From an uncultured Bacteroidota bacterium (lineage in GTDB: Bacteria; Bacteroidota; Bacteroidia; Chitinophagales; Chitinophagaceae), in assembly GCA_903835145.1 (NCBI GenBank), contig CAILMA010000138.1, positions 1 to 7,135 on the forward strand: DNA of 7,135 nucleotides, written 5' to 3'. Positions 1-6,500 of the stretch are shown piece by piece. The first letter of the stretch is position 1. Each line of letters begins with the position of its first letter. The notes under the pieces are model-generated. The model did not search any database and was not told where the DNA came from. It saw only the letters and a list, made by a program, of their open reading frames with translations. The position numbers were made by a program, and so were the translations under genes.

Positions 1-1054
1 AGAGACCTGTAATACCAGCTGGAGCCATAAACCGAAGGGCATACTTGTCTGTGGTCAGTTTTTCAGCCTCATAAAGCGGCAGGGGCCTGTTACCCACTAT
101 ACTCATATCGCCAATAAACACATTCCACAACTGCGGCAGCTCATCTATACTGGTGTTCCTTAATATTTTCCCAACCTTGGTTACCCTTGGGTCGTTTTTA
201 AGCTTAATGAAGGCATTCTCACTCAAAGCCTTCCTCGTATTTATATAATGCTTTTCGCACCACGATATATCATCGGCATACAACAAGCGGGTGCAGGCAG
301 TACCATTTTTTATGCAATGATCGCACAACGAGTTGATTTCAATAGCCTCAGCAGCGTCATCTTTACCAGAATATTGGTTCAGGTGTTTCAGGTCCTTGAG
401 CTTCTGATCCGCATTCACATACATGGATCTGATCTTGTAAAACTTGAAAATACGATAACCCGTTCCCACCCGCAGCGAGTAATAAAAAATCGGACCGCGG
501 GACTCGAGTTTCATTATCAGGATGAGGATCAATAACAATGGAGACAGCAGCAATAAGACTGTCCCCGAAAAAATAATATCAAATACACGCTTGAAAAAAG
601 GTGTTTTATACGAGGCCACCTTAGGGGCAAGCGTCTTGGTGCGAATCTCCTTCCAGTTTTTGATCAAGAAATTCACCCTGCGCTCAAGATGTGGCTGCCT
701 GGCCGGAAGCCTGAAGACATCAGCAACTCCTGACTGAAGACATATCCTGTTCAGGTTGTCATTAACCTTATTGGCAATCAGGAAATAAGGCACGTCAGGA
801 AATGTCCCGTTCTTCCTTATCGTATCCAGCAGATAGACGCCAAGTGGAGCAATAACTTCACTTTGTGAAATGATAGCCAACACATTGAGTCTGTTTTTAT
901 CCCACTTACTGCACAACTCAACGCCATTTTTGAAGCGCACGAGCTCAACTTCCGCACCAAAATTGCAGCTGCTGATAATCCCGAACGTTGATTCATCAAC
1001 ATTCAGCAACGCAATAATACCTTTTCCATGTTCCGGCTGAGGGGTGTTACTCAT
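1..1054 (-). CDS. Membrane sugar-phosphate transferase with N-terminal pseudo-receiver domain (3' end cut by the window edge)
   Basis: 351 residues are visible; the C-terminus lies beyond the left edge. The enzyme is expected to move a sugar-1-phosphate from a nucleotide sugar to undecaprenyl phosphate, the first membrane step of surface-polysaccharide assembly. Residues ~10-130 have the alternating pattern of a response-regulator receiver but lack its active residues: Asp is replaced by S63/Q64, Thr by I93 and Lys by L116. A single hydrophobic segment (~158-182) contains the Ser-Pro break (S171-P172) known from the re-entrant helix of PglC-type enzymes. The catalytic domain follows, with GPIF (188-191), KIRSM (207-211), the Asp-Glu dyad in DELPQLW (304-310), GDMSIVGNRPLP (316-327) and PAGITGL at the edge. 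Residues ~212-287 form an insertion with C244, C247, C254 and C266. The ATG at 1054 lies 8 bases after the stop of the receiver gene, so the two are probably co-transcribed. The sugar used cannot be told. Confidence 0.93.
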   Translation of the reverse strand, partial: MSNTPQPEHGKGIIALLNVDESTFGIISSCNFGAEVELVRFKNGVELCSKWDKNRLNVLAIISQSEVIAPLGVYLLDTIRKNGTFPDVPYFLIANKVNDNLNRICLQSGVADVFRLPARQPHLERRVNFLIKNWKEIRTKTLAPKVASYKTPFFKRVFDIIFSGTVLLLLSPLLLILILIMKLESRGPIFYYSLRVGTGYRIFKFYKIRSMYVNADQKLKDLKHLNQYSGKDDAAEAIEINSLCDHCIKNGTACTRLLYADDISWCEKHYINTRKALSENAFIKLKNDPRVTKVGKILRNTSIDELPQLWNVFIGDMSIVGNRPLPLYEAEKLTTDKYALRFMAPAGITGL

Positions 1055-1062
1055 TGAAAGTT

Positions 1063-1470
1063 TTAATTAAACAATAATTTGCCGGTTCTACGAAGAATGG
1101 CTTTCATCCTGGCCTCAAGTTCGCGGGGGTTAAATGGTTTCACCACATAGTCATCTGCTCCCGAGTCGAGGCATTTGATTCGGGTCTCGGTACTTTCCTC
1201 GCCGGAAAGCACAAGAACCGGTATGGCACTGAAAAACCCACTCGCCTTTAATTGGTCTATGAGCTCTAAACCGCCCATAAGCGGCGTATTCAAATCAGAA
1301 ATAATAATATCGGGTAAGTTGCCATCCTGTAGGTAAGATAAAGCATCCATGCCATTGGTAAATGCAATGACATTGAAACGCTTCTCCAGAGAGCGCCTTA
1401 TTATCAACTGTATAGTAGCATCATCTTCAACCACTAAGACTTTAGGAATTTCCGAATCAGTCAAGTTCAT
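1063..1470 (-). CDS. Stand-alone CheY-like response regulator receiver protein
   Basis: A 135-residue protein made of one receiver domain with no output domain. All phosphorylation residues are present: acidic pocket E16-D17-D18, phospho-acceptor D59 in ISDLNTP, switch residue S89 in LVLSGEE, and K111 in the VKPF motif, followed by the usual helix. It should accept phosphate from a histidine kinase not present here and act through protein contact. The frame stays open upstream to an ATG at 1566, but that extension (32 residues) is not receiver-like and would run through the likely promoter. The ATG at 1470, just before NLTDSEIPKVLVVEDD, is therefore preferred. The sugar transferase gene follows after 8 bases. 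This makes exopolysaccharide synthesis the likely target, and the pseudo-receiver domain of that enzyme a possible partner; both points are inference. Confidence 0.93.
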   Translation of the reverse strand: MNLTDSEIPKVLVVEDDATIQLIIRRSLEKRFNVIAFTNGMDALSYLQDGNLPDIIISDLNTPLMGGLELIDQLKASGFFSAIPVLVLSGEESTETRIKCLDSGADDYVVKPFNPRELEARMKAILRRTGKLLFN

Positions 1471-1516
1471 AGTAAAATAAAAAATTAATGGGCGCTGTTC
1501 CTCGTAAAAATAGTGC

Positions 1517-1539
1517 AAACTACTATATGGAGGTAGTCT
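1517..1539 (-). other. Possible hairpin in the leader of the receiver/transferase operon
   Basis: On the minus strand, AGACTAC and GTAGTTT flank a 9-base spacer and can form a 7-pair stem including one G-T pair. It lies between the candidate -7 elements and the ATG at 1470, inside a leader of roughly 70-90 bases. It could be an RNA hairpin, an operator half-site pair, or chance in A/T-rich DNA. Confidence 0.25.
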
Positions 1540-1543
1540 TTTG

Positions 1544-1551
1544 CAAATATA
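1544..1551 (-). promoter_or_regulatory. Candidate Bacteroidota -7 promoter element for the receiver/transferase operon
   Basis: The minus strand reads TATATTTG, an exact match to the TAnnTTTG element of the Bacteroidota major sigma factor. A TTG at 1566-1568 could act as the upstream element, but its 14-base spacing is shorter than usual. A second exact match, TATTTTTG, overlaps it at 1566-1573, so which one is used is open. Either gives a leader of about 70-90 bases before the ATG at 1470. Confidence 0.45.
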
Positions 1552-1565
1552 TAGGTGAAGTAACA

Positions 1566-1573
1566 CAAAAATA
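1566..1573 (-). promoter_or_regulatory. Alternative -7 promoter element for the receiver/transferase operon
   Basis: TATTTTTG on the minus strand also fits TAnnTTTG exactly, 15 bases upstream of the element at 1544-1551. No clear upstream TTG is seen at the normal distance. In A/T-rich intergenic DNA one of the two may be chance. Confidence 0.3.
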
Positions 1574-1703
1574 ATTGCTTCTTTGACTATTTCTATGTTT
1601 ATTTTCTATAGCGTAATATGACGATCAGAATTCCTTTTTGTAAAATGGGAAAAAAGAAAAACAGAAAACCATTTAATATTTATTCCCCGGCGGTATAATT
1701 GGT

Positions 1704-1711
1704 TACTTTTG
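1704..1711 (+). promoter_or_regulatory. Bacteroidota -7 promoter element for the pseudouridine synthase gene
   Basis: TACTTTTG matches TAnnTTTG exactly and ends 11 bases before the ATG at 1723, leaving an untranslated leader of only a few bases. A perfect TATAAT hexamer (1694-1699) sits just upstream, with no partner -35 that I can see. No TTG is found at the usual -33 distance. The position decides the start codon, because the TTG that would extend the frame to 1699 lies upstream of this element. Confidence 0.5.
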
Positions 1712-1722
1712 TTTTTACACCT

Positions 1723-2316
1723 ATGGAGCACAAATATTACGGTATTCATAAACCATACAACATGGTTTCCCAGTTTATAAGTCCCGACGATGTGGGCTTA
1801 CTTGGTGACCTTGATTTTGAATTCCCTGAAGGCACCCATGCCATTGGCCGGCTGGATAACCAGTCAGAAGGGCTACTGTTGCTTACAACCAACAAGAAAG
1901 TTACCCGTTTGCTCTTTGAAGGTAGCGTGCCACACAAACGCACATATCTGGTGCAGGTTAAAAACAAAATGACGCAGGAAACCCTCGAACAATTGAGGAC
2001 AGGGGTTAATATTATAATTAAAGGAAATGAACTATACACTACTCCACCATGCGATGTAAATATAGTTCCCCGGCCTGAATGGGTAAGTGCTGGTCGTTAT
2101 GACCTGAGAGCCGATATACCCCATACATGGATCACCATGACGCTCACTGAGGGCAAGTTTCATCAGGTGAGGAAAATGGTGGGTGTGGTAAGGCACCGCT
2201 GCCAGCGGCTCATAAGGATATCAATTGAAGATATGTTACTCGGCGATCTGCAACCCGGTTGTGTTAAGGAATTCGAAGAAGCTGAATTTTTCAAACTGCT
2301 GAATATCGACTATTAG
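1723..2316 (+). CDS. rluE: RluE-type rRNA pseudouridine synthase
   Basis: A 197-residue enzyme of the RsuA/RluB/RluE superfamily, which turns specific uridines in ribosomal RNA into pseudouridine. It opens directly with the catalytic fold (HKPYNMVSQF at 9-18) and has no S4 RNA-binding domain, as in E. coli RluE, which acts on 23S rRNA. The catalytic Asp is D45 in GRLDNQSEGLLLLT. The other signatures are KRTYLVQV, the IPHTWITMTL segment that resembles the RluE IPxSW region, EGKFHQVRKM, and RLIRISI near the end. The ATG at 1723 is preferred over the in-frame TTG at 1699 because the likely promoter lies between them. The family assignment is firm; the RluE subtype and the target uridine are inferred from domain content and motif likeness. 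Confidence 0.92.
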   Translation: MEHKYYGIHKPYNMVSQFISPDDVGLLGDLDFEFPEGTHAIGRLDNQSEGLLLLTTNKKVTRLLFEGSVPHKRTYLVQVKNKMTQETLEQLRTGVNIIIKGNELYTTPPCDVNIVPRPEWVSAGRYDLRADIPHTWITMTLTEGKFHQVRKMVGVVRHRCQRLIRISIEDMLLGDLQPGCVKEFEEAEFFKLLNIDY

Positions 2317-2428
2317 TATATCTGGCACTTTACTCATCCGGTTAGCAATACATGGTGAGGGTAAAATGGAAATAGAAACAACGTTCATTTTTAACAACAA
2401 ACTATTATACACAGAAAAAATATTCAAT

Positions 2429-2986
2429 ATGGATACCACAAATTTCAGAACCGTACAGCATTCAAAGACCGTTATCACTGAGCTGATGATACCTTCTTAC
2501 GCCAATTTCGGAGGTAAGATTCATGGCGGAATACTCCTTTCGCTCATGGATAAAGTAGCGTATGTATTTGCCGCAAAACACGCAGGCACATATTGCATCA
2601 CAGCATCTATCGATCATGTTGACTTCCTTGCGCCGGTTGAGGTTGGTGAACTTGTATCACTTCGCGCTTCAGTTAACTATGTGGGAACCAGCTCTTTAGT
2701 AATAGGTATCAGAATTACTTCTGAAAACATTAAGACGCAGGTTATGAAACACACAAACACAAGTTATTTCACTATGGTGGCAATGGACGAAAACCATAAG
2801 CCAACACATGTACCCGGTCTTATTTTGGAAAATAAGGATGAGATTCGCCGGTTTGCAGAGGTGCTGCGTAAGAAAGAGTTTAAAAAACAAAACAAAGCCC
2901 ACCTCAAGCAAATTAAAACGCCACTGGAGCTGGAATCTTACAAACACCTGCTCGAAAAAGAAAGGTGTCTTATCAACTTTGCATAA
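2429..2986 (+). CDS. Acyl-CoA thioesterase, hotdog fold (YciA/BFIT-like)
   Basis: A 185-residue hotdog-fold protein expected to hydrolyse acyl-CoA thioesters to free acid and CoA in the cytoplasm. The signature is N26-F-G-G-K-I-H32-G-G, followed by the conserved Asp in SLMDKVAY (D41). SIDHVDFLAPVEVGELV (60-76), ASVNYVGTSS (80-89) and KHTNTSYFTMVA (107-118) follow, in the order seen in YciA-like enzymes. After about residue 135 comes a charged helical tail rich in Lys and Glu (to 185) that is longer than in E. coli YciA. The frame opens earlier, at an ATG at 2366, but those 21 residues do not look like the family, whereas the ATG at 2429 has an A-rich leader. The gap of 112 bases after the pseudouridine synthase holds no TAnnTTTG element, so the two may be co-transcribed. 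The natural acyl chain cannot be told. Confidence 0.9.
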   Translation: MDTTNFRTVQHSKTVITELMIPSYANFGGKIHGGILLSLMDKVAYVFAAKHAGTYCITASIDHVDFLAPVEVGELVSLRASVNYVGTSSLVIGIRITSENIKTQVMKHTNTSYFTMVAMDENHKPTHVPGLILENKDEIRRFAEVLRKKEFKKQNKAHLKQIKTPLELESYKHLLEKERCLINFA

Positions 2987-2990
2987 AGCC

Positions 2991-3054
2991 AGAACGCTTC
3001 AAGTTGTTCGGCTCGATAGACTCCGTGTCTTATGCGCTCATAACATATGACTAA
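2991..3054 (-). repeat. Copy A of a ~64-base duplication: eroded 5' end of the small lysine-rich gene
   Basis: This segment matches 3251-3317 over about 64 aligned bases with roughly ten differences, mostly transitions, and one 3-base gap. A 19-base block (2996-3014) is perfect. In the other copy the segment is the leader and first ~18 codons of the 64-residue gene. Here the matching ATG (3041-3039) is followed by GAGCGC-type codons and then a TAA at codon 4, and the frame cannot be continued into the rest of the gene. Similarity ends four bases after the stop codon of the thioesterase gene. It reads as a broken duplicate, not a working gene. A regulatory role for the repeated DNA is an alternative. 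Confidence 0.85.
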
Positions 3055-3078
3055 TTCACCCTATTAACCATTTCGTGG

Positions 3079-3120
3079 AAAAAACTGCAATAAAATAAAG
3101 TCCGTGCTTTTATTTTGCAG
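3079..3120 (-). terminator. Intrinsic terminator of the 64-residue gene, overlapping its stop codon
   Basis: On the minus strand an imperfect A/T-rich hairpin (arms 3107-3120 and 3085-3100, six-base loop 3101-3106, closed at the base by CTGCAA/TTGCAG) is followed at once by six T residues (3084-3079). This is the layout of a factor-independent terminator on the minus strand. On the plus strand no T-run follows, so it should not serve the thioesterase gene well. The stop codon (3112-3110) lies inside the first arm. Confidence 0.65.
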
Positions 3121-3304
3121 TGCAATCAAATAAGTTTTTAAACTGTTGGCTTTTTTTAAGATTTTTGAGCGCTTTGATAGCCCTTTCATTTTTTTCAACT
3201 ACAACAGGATGATTCAAATATTTTTTTAAATCATTATCAATGATAGCCGCAGGATGCTTCAAGTTGTTCGGCTCTACAGACTCCGTATTTTTAGTTGCAC
3301 TCAT
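3110..3304 (-). CDS. Small lysine-rich protein of unknown function (64 residues)
   Basis: I do not recognise the family. The product has 64 residues, no signal peptide and no membrane segment. A polar N-terminus (MSATKNTESVEPNN) precedes a basic, probably helical C-terminal part with the stretch LNHPVVVEKNERAIKALKNL and a second Lys-rich run. Three things support a real gene: a hairpin plus T-run terminator begins at its stop codon, the 5' end was duplicated nearby with its leader (2991-3054), and the leader before the ATG is A/T-rich with a near-match to the -7 element (TAATTTTA, 3325-3332). A broken gene resembling DUF6934 lies 25 bases upstream in the same direction, so the two may once have formed a pair. 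A partner-binding or antitoxin-like role is possible, but nothing in the sequence proves it. Confidence 0.6.
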   Translation of the reverse strand: MSATKNTESVEPNNLKHPAAIIDNDLKKYLNHPVVVEKNERAIKALKNLKKSQQFKNLFDCTAK

Positions 3305-3317
3305 AATATATGATTAA
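3251..3317 (-). repeat. Copy B of the ~64-base duplication: leader and first codons of the 64-residue gene
   Basis: This is the partner of 2991-3054, in the same orientation and 260 bases away; a 3-base gap shifts the distal half to 263. It includes about 13 bases upstream of the ATG (TCATATATT against TCATATGTT in copy A) as well as coding sequence. The duplicated unit therefore crosses the start codon and was not limited to the reading frame. Confidence 0.85.
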
Positions 3318-3329
3318 AGTAACATAAAA

Positions 3330-3500
3330 TTACGACATTATTTCTTCTTCATCTATAATGTCTACCAGTGCCAGGTTGTAAACATCGAACGGAGAATATA
3401 ATATCAGTTTCAATATTTACCCGTTTAAACCGTCACTTATGAACTGATAAACTGACAAATCATCCGATTTACGCAATATTGGATATGATGGCAAATTCAC
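3330..3500 (-). pseudogene. Broken, truncated gene resembling the N-terminus of DUF6934 proteins
   Basis: One minus-strand frame reads from a GTG at 3500 (VNLPSYPILRKSDD) through VYQFISDGLNG, meets a single TAA at 3419-3417, and continues as ILKLILYSPF-DVYNLALVDIIDEEEIMS to a TAA at 3332-3330. From memory, DUF6934 proteins of Bacteroidota share a motif of the form FEF-S-GPKG-I-K-I--YSP followed by NLGFGD and an acidic stretch, and the order here fits. The internal stop falls where the family usually has Lys or Arg, so an AAA-to-TAA change would explain it. Family members are about 150 residues long and only the first ~55 positions remain, so the gene is also truncated. The family assignment rests on recall of a motif, not a search. 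The gene points the same way as the 64-residue gene and ends 25 bases before it. Confidence 0.5.
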
Positions 3501-3575
3501 GTCGTGGCAATTTCGATCCAGGATAAACAATACGAATCGAATAAGTTATTACGTACAAAATACATTCTGAAAAAT

Positions 3576-6500
3576 TTATTGCTCCACTTTCATCATCATC
3601 CCCTCCAAAAACCACAACACATCCTTCATCTTTTTCACCTTGTCCACCACCAGCAGGAAGTTCTTACCAACCTGCTTGAGGTGGGCGTTTCTGGTTTTGG
3701 TTTGTATGTACTTGAGAATATGATTAAAGGTATCGGATTCAAAGTAAGGCGAATCCGGATTGCTAACGAAGTAAAGCCGCATCTGCTCATTCTTAATGAT
3801 AAGCTTCTCAAAACCGAGTTCGCAGGCAATAGTGCGGCTGCGAATGGTATTAAACAAATCATGGACTGGCGCAGGCAATGGCCCGAACCTATCCTGCAGT
3901 TCATTGCCAAACTTTTGCAACTCTTCTTCGGTCTCAATATCATCAAGCTGGGTGTATATCGAAAGTCGCTCAGTTATATTTTCAATGTAAGTATCTGGTA
4001 TAAGTATCTCTAAATCAGTATCAATCGTACAGTCACTAACATAGTCTTTCTTCCTCTTGAGCTCGTCTTTAAATACTTCTTTAAAGTCAGAACTCTTTAG
4101 TTCCCGCATCGCTTCGGCCAAGATCTTCTGGTACATCTCAAAGCCTATTTCGGCTATAAAGCCGCTTTGCTCGCCACCCAGCAGGTTGCCCGCGCCCCTT
4201 ATATCAAGGTCGCGCATCGATATCTGGAAGCCACTGCCCAGTTCATTGAACTGCTCCAGCGTCTGCAGGCGCTTGCGGCTATCGCCCGGTAGCAGGCTCA
4301 TAGGCGGTGCCAGCAGGTAACAGAATGCCTTTTTGTTGCTGCGGCCTACCCTGCCCCTGAGCTGGTGCAAATCGCTCAGCCCAAACTGATGCGCATTATT
4401 CACGATCATCGTATTGGCATTGGCTATATCCACGCCACTTTCTACAATATTTGTGCAACAAAGCACATCAAACTTCTTTTCAATGAAGTTCATCAACGCC
4501 TCTTCAAGGTGATGCCCTTCCATCTGCCCATGTGCCATCCCAATGCTAAGGTCCGGGCAAAGGTTACGGAGCAGTGTTACCATTTCCGGCAGGCTTTGTA
4601 CCCTGTTGTGCACAAAAAACACCTGGCCACCCCGCTCTGTCTCATAGTAGAGCGCATCCCTTATCGCATATTCATCAAATACCATCACCTCCGTATGCAC
4701 GGGCTGGCGGTTGGGCGGCGGGGTATTTATAATGCTAAGGTCTCGGGCATTCATTAGCGAAAACTGCAATGTCCTTGGTATAGGCGTAGCTGTAAGCGTA
4801 AGCGTATCTACATTTGCTTTCAGTTCTCTCAGCTTTTCTTTTGCCCCTACGCCAAACTTTTGCTCTTCATCAATAATCAGAATCCCAAGGTCTTTGAATT
4901 TCACATCCTTGCTCAGCAGACCATGGGTGCCTATTACAATATCAATTTTGCCTTCTTCCAGCTTTTTAAAGATCTCTTTCTTCTCTTTCGCCGTCTTAAA
5001 CCGGTTTATGTACTCCACATTAGCCGGGAAATCCTTGAGTCGCTCTTTAAACGTGTTGTAATGCTGGTAAGCGAGGATGGTTGTAGGCACCAGCACAGCC
5101 GCCTGCTTGCTATCAGCAACAGCCTTAAATGCCGCCCTAACGGCTATCTCGGTTTTCCCGAACCCAACATCTCCGCACACAAGGCGGTCCATGGGCGCGG
5201 GCGACTCCATATCCCGTTTCACATCTGCCGTTGCCTTGCCCTGGTCCGGGGTATCTTCGTAGAAGAACGAAGCCTCGAGTTCGGTTTGCATATAGCTATC
5301 CGGAGAAAAAGCAAAACCGTCTGAAGCCTTTCTTTTGGCATAGAGCCTTATCAGGTCAGCAGCTATATCCTTAACCTGCTTCTTGGTTTTGTTCTTTAGC
5401 TTCTGCCATGCATCGCTACCCAGTTTATTGATTCTCGGGATAGCACCTTCCTTACCTGTAAATTTAGTTATCTTGTGTAACGAATTGATATTCACGTATA
5501 AAACGTCATTATCTTTATACAGAATTCTTATCGCTTCCTGCATATTACCGTTCACTTCTATCTTCTGTAAGCCGCTATAGCGCCCCACACCGTGGTCTAT
5601 ATGGGTTACATAGTCACCCGGCTGCAGCTCCCTTAGCGCGCGCAGCGTTAGTGCCTTGCCCTTGGTATACGCTTGTTTTACATTGTACTTATGATATCGC
5701 TGAAATATCTGGTGGTCAGTATAACAAATGGCTTTTTTATCGTGATCTATAAAACCCTTGCTTATAGCTGTCGCCACCGGCACAAAGATGATGCCAGCAT
5801 TCAGGTCATCGAAAATGCTCCGTAGTCGCTCCAGTTGCTTAGGGTTTTCAGCAAACATATACACCACATACTTTTGCGCTATGCGCTTTTGCATATCTGC
5901 AATAAGCATGTTAAACTGGCGGTTGAATACCGGCTGCTCTTCAGTCGCAAACTTAAAAGTTGCATCTATAGCATCTCCGGTTATCTTTTCCAGCGAATGG
6001 TTGTACCACTCGATCAGGTGCCTGCTTTTTAATTTTTCAGCCCACTGCCCCGGGTTTTCGAAGTCGGCCCTCGAAATCTCCTTGAGCATTTCCTCCTCAT
6101 GGTCTATGGCTACCTGCCCTACTTCCATTTTCTCCGGCAGCTCCGCAATCATTTTCTCTACCCTACCCAGCGTAAACTGAAAGTCTTTCGACCAGATTAC
6201 CGTATTTGCGGGCAGGAAGTCCAGCAGCGATATCTTTTCCTGTGCATCAAACTTCGTTTCAATATTGGGCAAGATAGATACCTGCATCAGCTTGCGCTCA
6301 CTCAGCTGCGTCTCCGGGTTAAAAATTCGGATGCTATCCACCTCCGTATCAAACAACTCTATGCGATACGGGTGCTCATTACCAAAAGAATAAATATCAA
6401 GTATCCCACCCCTCATGGCAAACTGTCCTGGTTCGTACACAAAATCTTCCCTGCGAAAACCAAGCGAAACAAACTGCGCCATCATCGGTTCCACAGCAAT

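Noticed and set aside
248..737. Two plus-strand open frames (248-535 and 522-737)
   Set aside because: They lie opposite the conserved sugar transferase frame, and their translations resemble nothing. The real minus-strand frame runs off the edge.
1471..1566. Upstream extension of the receiver gene to an ATG at 1566
   Set aside because: The extra 32 residues are not receiver-like and would be read through a likely promoter element at 1544-1551.
2366..2428. Upstream start for the thioesterase at 2366
   Set aside because: The added 21 residues do not match the family's N-terminus, and the ATG at 2429 has the more typical A-rich leader. I could not fully exclude it.
2236..2478. Minus-strand open frame of 80 codons across the end of the pseudouridine synthase gene
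   Set aside because: It overlaps two supported plus-strand genes in antisense and has no family features.
3493..3513. Inverted repeat AAATT...AATTT around CACGTCGTG as an mfd terminator
   Set aside because: The loop is too small, there is a bulge, and no T-run follows on either strand.
3540..3550. Palindromic AATAAGTTATT also present as AATAACTTATT at 7093-7103, flanking mfd
   Set aside because: An 11-base A/T-rich near-palindrome is expected by chance in such intergenic DNA, and nothing else is shared around the two sites.
3504..4013. Plus-strand open frame of 169 codons opposite the 3' end of mfd
   Set aside because: It is antisense to well-conserved mfd codons, has a histidine/leucine-rich composition typical of reverse-strand shadows, and shows no recognisable domain. 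The other plus-strand frames across 3796-6542 are rejected for the same reason.
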